Origin: an uncultured Bacilli bacterium
Lineage (GTDB): Bacteria; Bacillota_I; Bacilli_A; RF39; UBA660
Assembly (NCBI GenBank): GCA_947632625.1
Contig: CANRPZ010000053.1
Coordinates: 1-8,287 of the forward strand
Length of the DNA stretch: 8,287 bases
Reading direction: 5' to 3'
Under the pieces are notes generated by a model that saw nothing but the letters and a program-made list of their open reading frames with translations, did no database searches and was not told where the DNA came from. A program made the translations under genes and the position numbers. Position 1 is the stretch's first letter, and each line of letters starts with the position of its first letter. Of the stretch, positions 1-6,487 are shown piece by piece.

Positions 1-231
1 AGCACAGACCCAGAATTTGCAGGATATTATGATTTGGAAGAGAAGCATCGTCAACAAATAGCGGATGCCAAGGAAACCGGTATGGATGAAGGACTTGAAA
101 AAGGTAAAAAAGAAGCTAATCTTTCTACAGCTAAAAATTTATTGCAATTAAAGGTTATTACAGTAGAACAAATTGCAGAGGCAACTGGCTTATCAATAGA
201 AGAAATAGAAAAGCTAAAAGAAGAAAACTAA
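1..231 (+). CDS. C-terminal end of an Rpn-family PD-(D/E)XK nuclease / transposase-like protein (5' end outside window)
   Basis: The reading frame is open from the first base to a TAA at 229-231, so only the last 76 codons are visible and the true start lies upstream. The tail has a charged stretch with regularly spaced glycines (GMDEGLEKGKKE), then a leucine-rich helix (AKNLL) and a short helical motif ending in TGLSIEEIEKL. This glycine-spaced linker followed by an 'I..ATGLS.EEI..L' motif is typical of the C-terminus of Rpn recombination-promoting nucleases, often annotated as PD-(D/E)XK nuclease family transposases. The catalytic domain is not in the window, so activity cannot be judged. 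A TTG at 34 could serve as a start for a 65-residue peptide, but it has no convincing ribosome site and the frame continues upstream. The gene is separated from the pilus operon by a terminator and a new promoter and is probably functionally unrelated to it. Confidence 0.7.
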   Translation, partial: STDPEFAGYYDLEEKHRQQIADAKETGMDEGLEKGKKEANLSTAKNLLQLKVITVEQIAEATGLSIEEIEKLKEEN

Positions 232-251
232 AAACATGGTTTTCTTTTTTT
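216..251 (+). terminator. Intrinsic terminator after the nuclease-like gene
   Basis: AAGAAAAC at 221-228 pairs with GTTTTCTT at 239-246 around a 10-base loop. The stem can be extended outward with A-T pairs and one G-T pair (216-220 with 247-251). A T-rich run on the 3' arm (245-251) supplies the release tract. The gene's stop codon TAA (229-231) sits in the loop, so the terminator overlaps the end of the coding region. The stem is A/T-rich with only two G-C pairs, so efficiency may be modest. Confidence 0.6.
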
Positions 252-291
252 AATAATAACAAGGATTTTAAACAAATTTTCGAGTTTTTTC

Positions 292-320
292 TTGTATTTC
301 CTCTTGCTCTATGTTATAAT
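292..320 (+). promoter_or_regulatory. Sigma-A-type promoter of the Tad operon
   Basis: A perfect TATAAT (-10) at 315-320 is preceded by TGT (extended -10, 312-314). The -35-like TTGTAT at 292-297 lies exactly 17 bases upstream; it matches only part of TTGACA, and the extended -10 could compensate. Transcription would start near 327, giving a leader of about 26 bases that contains the ribosome site GGGTGG (342-347) ahead of the ATG at 353. This is the only good promoter found before the seven-gene operon, whose later genes are separated by no more than 37 bases. Confidence 0.75.
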
Positions 321-352
321 CAGGGCAGATTTATTGAGATTGGGTGGATTAG

Positions 353-1108
353 ATGAAAACAAATTTTAAAAAATTGTTTTTACTAGCAATTATATTATTT
401 GCTCCAGGTGGTGTAAAAGCAGCGAGTCTATGTAGCTATAGTGAACAGGTTGAATTAAACGATATAGTTGCAAATGTAAAAGCGTCATATGAAATAGTTG
501 ATGAATATGCAGGAAAAGTGTTAGATATCGATGCAACTGATGAAAATGGAAATACTCCAGAGGTTGATTATTATGAAAAATCGATTGTTCTATCCATTAT
601 GAATATCACGGATGATATTTATGTAAAACTAGTTTCGGATGAAGGAACCACAACATTTAAATATAGTGATACAGATAATGGTGTTGCAACATATAAAGTA
701 AATGATATTGAAAAACTTAACAAGTATACGATTGAGGTTTATTCAAACAAATATGGATGTGTTGGAGAATTATTTAGAAAGTTCGATTATCAAACACCAG
801 TTTATAATTATTTATCTGAATGGCCTGGTTGTGTTTCAAATCCTGATTTCTATTATTGCCAACAATTTATTAATACCGAAACAATATCATTTGAGAGTTT
901 TAAAACACAATTAGATGAGTATGTTGCCAATAAAAAGAATGAAGAACAGGAAGCTAAACAGGAAGAAGAAAAGAATTTATGGGGGAAAATAAAAGAATTT
1001 TACAACAAAAATGCTATATGGATAAATAGTGTTTTAGTTGTAATTGTAATAGCGGGGGTTGCTACTACTGTGATTCTTGTAAAAAAGAAAAGGAGTAGAA
1101 TTTTATGA
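353..1108 (+). CDS. Exported single-span membrane protein, first gene of the Tad operon (unknown function)
   Basis: This 251-residue protein has a Sec signal peptide: lysines near the start, a hydrophobic core at about residues 9-18, and a likely cut after VKA (residue 23). The mature part, about 24-180, looks beta-rich and has four cysteines (27, 136, 160, 169), the last two in a WPGC...YYC motif, enough for two disulfides. An acidic/lysine-rich helical stretch (about 182-215) leads to a membrane span at about 222-243 and a basic tail (KKKRSR). The predicted topology is therefore extracellular N-domain with a cytoplasmic tail. There is no LPXTG motif, so it is membrane-anchored rather than sortase-linked. 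The start is set by GGGTGG five bases upstream of the ATG. Its TGA stop overlaps the next gene's start (ATGA), which suggests coupled translation and paired function. I do not recognise a named family; a role as surface partner of the following protein or of the pilus is inferred from position. Confidence 0.85.
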   Translation: MKTNFKKLFLLAIILFAPGGVKAASLCSYSEQVELNDIVANVKASYEIVDEYAGKVLDIDATDENGNTPEVDYYEKSIVLSIMNITDDIYVKLVSDEGTTTFKYSDTDNGVATYKVNDIEKLNKYTIEVYSNKYGCVGELFRKFDYQTPVYNYLSEWPGCVSNPDFYYCQQFINTETISFESFKTQLDEYVANKKNEEQEAKQEEEKNLWGKIKEFYNKNAIWINSVLVVIVIAGVATTVILVKKKRSRIL

Positions 1109-3993
1109 AAAAGAATATAAAATACTTTATTTTAATTTTAATCGCTGTCATTGGTTTGAACATTCAAACTGTTTATGCAGCAAATGCTAAATCTGGTGTA
1201 GCTAGATTCAGGGGTTACGATTGTTCTATAGAATATGAAAATTTTGAGGGAGCTTGCCATAAGATGTATGATATTGTTACTGAATATCAAGGACAAGAAT
1301 ATGAAACTTTTTGCGCTGACTTTAAAATACCTTTGCCTAATTTGGATAGAGTTAAAGATTTAAACTATACTTGTGAAGAAATAGACGATCCAACGATTGG
1401 GAATATTTTAGGATCTAATGCAAGTAATTCTGTAAAAACTGGTGCTCTTCGTGATTATATTCACCCTGAATATAACATTACAGGCAGTTCCAAACAAGAG
1501 ATTGAAAATTTAGTACAAGCTGCATCAGGAGCTGGTTTTAATGGCTTAACATTTACCAAAACGGGTGGAAGCCGTGATACTGTAATTGTTAGTGTTACAT
1601 CACCTATATATATAGAGGATGTTAACTTTACTTGTGGAGCTGATTGTACTCTTGTAAATAGTAAATGGGAGGGAACAAGCGGAACCGTAACCGTAAAAGC
1701 AAATGGTGGTTGTACTTATTCTATTATTGCAAAATATTCTGGTGTTTCGGTAAATCCTAGTGGTACTCCTGGTACTTATACTCCAGGTTCTAACCCAGGA
1801 GGAACAAATATTGGCGGAAATTATGGCTTAAATAATGGTGGCTCTAGCGGTAAAGTCGTTTGGTGTCATGCGCCAGAATTACAAAACTTATACTTTTATG
1901 CAGATATTTCTATCCCGGGAAGCAGTGGAGGAAATGCTGGTAGTACTACTGGAGGCAGTTCTAGTTCTATAAACGGTAATAGTGGTGTATCTACTAATGG
2001 AACTGGAAATGTTGCAACAAATCCAGACGGTACTGTAACACAAACCTTCACAGGACAAATTGATGCTAATACTGGTGGAGACTATTACAAAGAATATTGT
2101 GATGGACAAAAACCAGAAGAAGATAAATGTGATCAAACAACGCAAGTTAAAAGAACCGATGCTGGCTATTGTGATGATGCAAATGGTGAATCAATTAAAA
2201 TAACAGCTCCAGATGATATAAAAAATTGTATTATAGATAATAAAGACGAAGCTGGCAATAGCTATCTTATGGACGACGGACAAGTATTTGACAATAAATA
2301 CTGTGCAGTATATTGTAAAGAAAATTATACAATGACTTTACCAGGCGCAAGATATTCCGATAGTGGACGTTATTTTAAACTTGAAAATACTGTAGTAGAA
2401 GCAGAGAGAACGTGTTATGCAGCTGGAGCTGGAAATACAGAAGGAATTGATCTTGACCAATTCGTTACTGATGTTATAAATGCTCAAAAAGAATTAGTAG
2501 CTGCATATAACGCTTATAAAAAAGCTTTAAGAGAACAAGAACTTGCTAAAGATGCGCAAGGTAGTGATACTAAAGATCCATGTGCCTCTTATACAGGAAA
2601 TACAGGAACAGCCACATATTATGAAATTCAACCTGCTAAATATAAAGGATATAATATAAGCTGTAATGATTCATTGACTGGTGAATGTACTATAACAGAA
2701 GCCCGAAAAGATACAGACTATCAACATTGGGGCGATACCTACGATGGAGAATGGTGCGAGACTGGATTTGATGCATATAATAGGGAAACATTTGATAACC
2801 ATTATAAAAATTACGGTACTCATGATTTTGCTGGTGCTGTCTCAACTGCTTTAACAACATTAACTGAAAAGCAAACAGCTTTAAATGATATTTTAAAAGA
2901 TATAAAACAATGCTATAGTTGGGTTAATAACTTATGTATGACTACACAAGTAACATTTGATTATAATGAACAATACAGTTCAAGTATTAATTATACATTA
3001 GTATCTGGTGGTGGAACATTTGTAGGGACTGATGCTAGCTATAGGAATATAAAAGAACTTGATGATAAATATACAACAAATACTAATGGTCCATTAGAAA
3101 CTGTTAAATATGTTGCATGTGGTGATGAATGTGATTATTCAAATGTTGCCGAAAACATTTCAACTTTAAAAAATCATTTATATTATCGTATGATTAAAGT
3201 AACGGGAGAAGCTCAATATAATAACGATCAAGAATTTGCAACGAATTATCCTCATGGAACGATTGAAACTGTAGCAGATCAATCAAGTATTCGTCATAAT
3301 TATTCTTATTTAGGAGCTGTCTTCCCAGTAGCATTAAATACTCCAACAGGAGTTTATGAATGGACATTGAACTTTAGTGGTTTAGGCCAATACAATAGTG
3401 GAACATGTCAAAATGGTCGTCTTGATCAAGTTGTTGGTGCTATTCAAGCTGATGTAGAATACGTATGTGTTTACGTCGTAGACTGTGATGATTGTGATTA
3501 TGAATGTGTTGGAGATGGATGTCATTATTGTACAGACGGAGATTGTCCTCCAAAATGTCCAGAATGTGATGTATATTGTGAAAACTGTATCTTTGATGGT
3601 GATGAATCTACTTATTTCTATCGTACGATTTCTGTTAACGATTTTAATCCAAACAATCGTACATTAGGATCAAACTGGACAAATTCTAAAGGAACAAGAA
3701 CACAAGAAGATATTGAACAAGATGGTGAAAATATTTACCAAGAAGCAGAATATACTTACAGATTAGATCCAAATAACATGAAAAAGATTCGTGATTATAA
3801 TAAAGAAACAGGTTCATATGTTACAAAAGAGTTAGATTATCATAGCGAAGGCGGTATAGCTAACGTTAGAGGAACAAGTCGTTTCTTGGATGAAGGACGA
3901 AAGGATGGTTTCTTTACTGAAATAAAACGTAATAAAGATTGGACTTTATGGGAGGGCGGCATTAGTGATAATGTTGGACCATCTTGGAAATAG
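1105..3993 (+). CDS. Large secreted cysteine-rich surface protein, candidate pilus-associated adhesin (unknown function)
   Basis: This 962-residue protein begins with a Sec signal peptide cut after VYA (residue 25). Next comes an N-terminal region with paired cysteines (40, 51, 70, 90, 177, 181, 203). A Gly/Ser/Thr/Asn-rich segment (about 213-325) follows, interrupted by a short hydrophobic patch at 251-270. A middle region holds more cysteines and two helical, coiled-coil-like stretches (about 450-486 and 574-604). A dense cluster of 11 cysteines lies at 788-828. A C-terminal module starts near 837 (YFYRTIS...GSNW...LDPNNMKKIR). I count 35 cysteines in total. No C-terminal membrane span, LPXTG motif or charged anchor is visible, so it is either released or held by partners. 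The ribosome site AGGAG (1091-1095) lies nine bases before the ATG, inside the previous gene. It resembles no characterised family I can name. The size, low-complexity linker and position ahead of the Tad machinery favour an adhesin or pilus-tip role, but this is inference. Confidence 0.85.
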   Translation: MKKNIKYFILILIAVIGLNIQTVYAANAKSGVARFRGYDCSIEYENFEGACHKMYDIVTEYQGQEYETFCADFKIPLPNLDRVKDLNYTCEEIDDPTIGNILGSNASNSVKTGALRDYIHPEYNITGSSKQEIENLVQAASGAGFNGLTFTKTGGSRDTVIVSVTSPIYIEDVNFTCGADCTLVNSKWEGTSGTVTVKANGGCTYSIIAKYSGVSVNPSGTPGTYTPGSNPGGTNIGGNYGLNNGGSSGKVVWCHAPELQNLYFYADISIPGSSGGNAGSTTGGSSSSINGNSGVSTNGTGNVATNPDGTVTQTFTGQIDANTGGDYYKEYCDGQKPEEDKCDQTTQVKRTDAGYCDDANGESIKITAPDDIKNCIIDNKDEAGNSYLMDDGQVFDNKYCAVYCKENYTMTLPGARYSDSGRYFKLENTVVEAERTCYAAGAGNTEGIDLDQFVTDVINAQKELVAAYNAYKKALREQELAKDAQGSDTKDPCASYTGNTGTATYYEIQPAKYKGYNISCNDSLTGECTITEARKDTDYQHWGDTYDGEWCETGFDAYNRETFDNHYKNYGTHDFAGAVSTALTTLTEKQTALNDILKDIKQCYSWVNNLCMTTQVTFDYNEQYSSSINYTLVSGGGTFVGTDASYRNIKELDDKYTTNTNGPLETVKYVACGDECDYSNVAENISTLKNHLYYRMIKVTGEAQYNNDQEFATNYPHGTIETVADQSSIRHNYSYLGAVFPVALNTPTGVYEWTLNFSGLGQYNSGTCQNGRLDQVVGAIQADVEYVCVYVVDCDDCDYECVGDGCHYCTDGDCPPKCPECDVYCENCIFDGDESTYFYRTISVNDFNPNNRTLGSNWTNSKGTRTQEDIEQDGENIYQEAEYTYRLDPNNMKKIRDYNKETGSYVTKELDYHSEGGIANVRGTSRFLDEGRKDGFFTEIKRNKDWTLWEGGISDNVGPSWK

Positions 3994-4009
3994 AAGGGGT
4001 GAATAGCTA

Positions 4010-4417
4010 GTGAAAGAAACATATTGGGGTTATTGGTTAATTTTACTTGGTGTATTTGTGGTTGTTATAATGATGCTTATTTCAAATGTAACAACCCAAA
4101 ACACTGAAGATTATTACTTAATAAAAGAGGTAACAGAGGCAGCTATGGTCGATTCTATAAACTACGGATATTACCGTGAATATGGAGAATTAAAAATTGA
4201 CCGTGAAAAATTTATTGAATCTTTTATAAGAAGATTTGCTGAAAATGTTAGTTTAAATACTTATGAAATATCTTTCTATGGTATATATGAAGCACCCCCA
4301 AAGGTGAGTGTCAAAGTAACTAGCAAAACAAGAAGCTTTGTTGTCGCTGGAAATTCTACATCATTTGATATAGTAAATAAAGTAGATGCTGTTCTTGAAC
4401 TTAATGGACAAGCATAA
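4010..4417 (+). CDS. TadE-like pseudopilin / single-span membrane protein of the Tad operon
   Basis: This 135-residue protein uses a GTG start, with a strong ribosome site AGAAGGGGTG (3992-4001) eight bases upstream. One membrane helix occupies about residues 6-26. It is followed by a polar amphipathic helix (LIKEVTEAAMVDSINYG, about 37-53) and then an alternating beta-like region to the C-terminus. A short N-terminal anchor running into a helix with small residues, and a small external domain, is the layout of TadE/TadF pseudopilins, and the gene lies directly before cpaB. No G-x-x-x-x-E prepilin peptidase site is visible before the span, so it may stay uncleaved in the membrane. The similarity is one of topology, not clear sequence identity. 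An alternative is an unrelated small accessory membrane protein. It contains no cysteine, unlike the two genes before it. Confidence 0.7.
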   Translation: MKETYWGYWLILLGVFVVVIMMLISNVTTQNTEDYYLIKEVTEAAMVDSINYGYYREYGELKIDREKFIESFIRRFAENVSLNTYEISFYGIYEAPPKVSVKVTSKTRSFVVAGNSTSFDIVNKVDAVLELNGQA

Positions 4418-4428
4418 AAGAAAAAATT

Positions 4429-4433
4429 GGAGG
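4429..4433 (+). promoter_or_regulatory. Ribosome binding site that fixes the cpaB start
   Basis: GGAGG lies eight bases before the ATG at 4442. An in-frame TTG at 4427 would place the start codon on top of this site with no Shine-Dalgarno of its own, so the ATG at 4442 is the better start. Confidence 0.85.
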
Positions 4434-4441
4434 AATTAAAA

Positions 4442-5326
4442 ATGGGAAATGTCGTAACAACTGTTAAAAGATTTTTATCAAATAAAAATACAGTCACTAT
4501 ATTAGGAGTTTTACTTGCTATTTTGGTTTTATATATTGGATATAATTATCGTGTAAAACAAGCAACAACTCCAGTCACAGTGCCTGTTGCTAAAGAAGAA
4601 TTATCTTCTCGTACGTTAATTACAGATGACATGATAGAATACCGTGAGGTATCTAGTAGTGTGGTTAAAAATAGTCCAAATTTAATAACAAATGTTAATG
4701 AACTTATTAATAATTATGTATCTTTTGGAACAACGATTCCGGCAAATAGCATGTTCTATAAGTCTCAAATTTTAACATCAAATGAATTACCTGATAGTGC
4801 TTTTGCTAATATCCCTGATGGATATACAATTTATAGTTTAGGAGTAGATTTACATTCTACTTATGGAAACTCTATTTATCCTGGAAATTATATTGATTTA
4901 TATTTTAAGGGTGTTGATGATGCAAATTTATTAATGTTTGGAAAACTAATTGAAAGTATTGAGGTTTTAGCTGTTAAGGATAGTCAAGGAAATCACGTAT
5001 TTGAATCAACTGTTGAATCTCGTACTCCTGCTGAATTATTATTTGCTGTGCCAAATGATATGTATGATTTATTAATGAAAGCGGAATACATTTCAGGTGC
5101 ATCTATCGAAATCATTCCAGTACCAAGAAATGCATCTTATAGCGCTGATCCTGGTGAAACAATTGTATCAAGTGATTATATTCGTGCCTTTATCTTATCA
5201 AAGAGTGCAACAATACCACAAAATACAACAACATCAACAAATAATAACAACAATAACAATAACGAAAACAATAATAATACCAACAATCAAAATAATAACG
5301 ATAATAACCAAAACAATAATCGTTAA
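4442..5326 (+). CDS. cpaB: Flp/Tad pilus assembly protein CpaB (RcpC), SAF domain
   Basis: This 294-residue protein has an N-terminal membrane span at about 17-34 after a basic start (KRFLSNKN), then an SAF-type domain at about 45-112 (VPVAKEELSSRTLITDDMI, later GTTIPANSMFYKSQI). An RcpC-like domain follows at about 125-258 (PGNYIDLYFKG; AVPNDMYDLLMKA). This order is standard for CpaB/RcpC, a factor needed for Flp pilus assembly. In Gram-negatives it works with the secretin; here no secretin is seen, so it probably acts on the outer face of the membrane or in the cell wall. Residues 267-294 form an unusual asparagine tail (22 of 28 are Asn) encoded by AAT/AAC repeats. The gene sits 24 bases after the pseudopilin-like gene and 37 before cpaF. 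Confidence in the family is high; the function of the tail is unknown. Confidence 0.88.
   Translation: MGNVVTTVKRFLSNKNTVTILGVLLAILVLYIGYNYRVKQATTPVTVPVAKEELSSRTLITDDMIEYREVSSSVVKNSPNLITNVNELINNYVSFGTTIPANSMFYKSQILTSNELPDSAFANIPDGYTIYSLGVDLHSTYGNSIYPGNYIDLYFKGVDDANLLMFGKLIESIEVLAVKDSQGNHVFESTVESRTPAELLFAVPNDMYDLLMKAEYISGASIEIIPVPRNASYSADPGETIVSSDYIRAFILSKSATIPQNTTTSTNNNNNNNNENNNNTNNQNNNDNNQNNNR
5240..5320 (+). repeat. AAT/AAC trinucleotide tract encoding the Asn-rich CpaB tail
   Basis: Twenty-seven codons made mostly of AAT and AAC, broken by single GAA, ACC, CAA and GAT codons, encode residues 267-293 of CpaB. The repeat unit is three bases, so gains or losses by slippage would keep the frame and only change tail length. 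The mixed codons make it an imperfect rather than a pure microsatellite. Confidence 0.8.
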
Positions 5327-5363
5327 TCAATGAAGAATAAAAAAGGGAAGAAGGTGTCTTTTA

Positions 5364-6473
5364 ATGGATGATGCTATATTTTCGCAATTAGATTTTGGAC
5401 CAATAGAGGAATTCTTAAGATTAGATGATGTTACCGATATCTCTTATAGTAATGGTGGCCAAGTTTGGATTAAGACACTTTCTCGAGGCGTTTATAAAGT
5501 AGAAAGACCAGAAATTAACAATGCCTTAATGGAAAAGCTGGCATTTCAATGTTCAAATGTAATGGGAAAAACGTTTAATATGGCACATCCTTTTTTGGAT
5601 GCTGAATCAACTGAATTACGTTTGAATTTTATACACGATTCCATTGCTACCAATGGAATTGCGTGTGTTATACGTAAAACTCCCGCTAAAATACGTTTAA
5701 ATAAAGAAAAATTAATCAATGAAAAATATGTTTCGGAAGATTTACTAGATTTTTTACTACAATGCGTACAAGGACATGCTAATATTATTGTCAGTGGAGA
5801 AACTGGATCTGGTAAAACAGAACTTGTTAAATATTTAGCAAGTACAACTAAAGAAGATGAAAAAATAATTACAATAGAGGATACTTTGGAATTACACTTG
5901 GATCGAATCTTTCCTCATCGTGATATTGTCGCTATGAAAACCAATAACATTGCTTCTTATACCGATGTTTTGGTAACTTGTATGAGACAAAATCCAATTT
6001 GGATTCTTTTATCCGAGGTGCGTAGTGCGGAAGCGGTTCTAGCTGTACGTAACTCTATTTCATCTGGGCACCATATTTTATCAACCATTCACTCCGATAA
6101 AGCGGCATCCATTCCAATGCGTATGTATAGCTTACTTGAGACCAACCAAGAGGTTGAACAATTCTTAAGTACTATCCACCGATATGTTCAAATAGGTGTT
6201 TATGTTAAAGGATATATGAGTAAAGAATTAGGACGTTTTCAAAGAGAGATTATGGAAATTTGTGAGTTTTATGTTGATGATGACAACAAACCACAGGTCA
6301 ATACCATTTTTCAAAAATCGATGGATGGAAAAATGACTTTAAATAATCCAACGCAACATTTAAGAGATTATTTATCTATTCAAGGCGTTATATTACCAGA
6401 TAATATATTTAGAACAGATGAAAAACCAGTTACAAGTTCTTTAAATGTAAATGCACCAATGGAAACAATATAG
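5364..6473 (+). CDS. cpaF: Tad pilus assembly ATPase CpaF/TadA (type II/IV secretion ATPase family)
   Basis: This 369-residue cytoplasmic ATPase would form a hexamer that drives pilin polymerisation through TadB and TadC. An N-terminal domain (about 1-105) contains DDVTDISYSNGG and IACVIRKTP. The motor domain has a Walker A GETGSGKT at 145-152, an Asp box IITIEDTLEL at 168-177, a Walker B-like ILLSEVRS at 214-221 with Glu218, and a His box GHHILSTIHS at 235-244. Together these identify the VirB11/PilT/CpaF superfamily, and the neighbours cpaB, tadB and tadC assign it to the Tad branch. The Walker B region has Ser where the family usually has Gly (VGE), and S rather than G/D after EVR, so this is a divergent member. 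The catalytic Glu and the Walker A Lys/Thr are present, so it is probably active. The ribosome site AAGGTG (5351-5356) is seven bases from the ATG. Confidence 0.93.
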   Translation: MDDAIFSQLDFGPIEEFLRLDDVTDISYSNGGQVWIKTLSRGVYKVERPEINNALMEKLAFQCSNVMGKTFNMAHPFLDAESTELRLNFIHDSIATNGIACVIRKTPAKIRLNKEKLINEKYVSEDLLDFLLQCVQGHANIIVSGETGSGKTELVKYLASTTKEDEKIITIEDTLELHLDRIFPHRDIVAMKTNNIASYTDVLVTCMRQNPIWILLSEVRSAEAVLAVRNSISSGHHILSTIHSDKAASIPMRMYSLLETNQEVEQFLSTIHRYVQIGVYVKGYMSKELGRFQREIMEICEFYVDDDNKPQVNTIFQKSMDGKMTLNNPTQHLRDYLSIQGVILPDNIFRTDEKPVTSSLNVNAPMETI

Positions 6474-6478
6474 AAAGG
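6474..6478 (+). promoter_or_regulatory. Ribosome binding site that fixes the tadB start
   Basis: AAAGG lies nine bases before the ATG at 6488. The in-frame TTG at 6479 touches this site and has no ribosome site of its own at a workable distance, so ATG 6488 is preferred. It is separated from the cpaF stop by 14 bases. Confidence 0.7.
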
Positions 6479-6487
6479 TTGTGCAAT

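Noticed and set aside
702..914. Second-frame + strand open frames inside genes (702-914, 3485-3667, 5097-5333)
   Set aside because: All lie within convincing genes in another frame. The 5097-5333 frame is mostly a frame-shifted reading of the AAT/AAC tract, and 3485-3667 is a shifted reading of the Cys codons.
1106..1108. TGA read as tryptophan (Mycoplasma-type code), extending the 251-aa protein
   Set aside because: All 20 Trp codons in the accepted genes are TGG and no internal TGA is used; the ATGA overlap with the next gene is a normal stop-start arrangement.
1888..2145. Open frame on the - strand, 85 codons rich in Ser, Ile and Thr
   Set aside because: It is antisense to the Gly/Ser/Asn-rich linker of the 962-aa gene; its composition is the mirror of that low-complexity coding, with no ribosome site or promoter.
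1105..3993. LPXTG or other sortase anchor in the large surface protein
   Set aside because: No LPXTG-like motif, C-terminal hydrophobic span or basic tail is present; the protein ends in GPSWK.
3840..4022. Open frame on the - strand across the end of the 962-aa gene
   Set aside because: No ribosome site, runs against two well-supported genes and the 4010 gene's ribosome site; a chance frame.
4427..4441. TTG start giving cpaB five extra residues
   Set aside because: The TTG overlaps the GGAGG ribosome site that serves the ATG at 4442.
4276..4497. Open frame on the - strand across the 4010 gene and the start of cpaB
   Set aside because: Overlaps two supported genes in antisense and has no initiation signals.
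6479..6487. TTG start giving tadB three extra residues
   Set aside because: It abuts the AAAGG ribosome site; ATG 6488 has correct spacing and begins directly with the hydrophobic segment.
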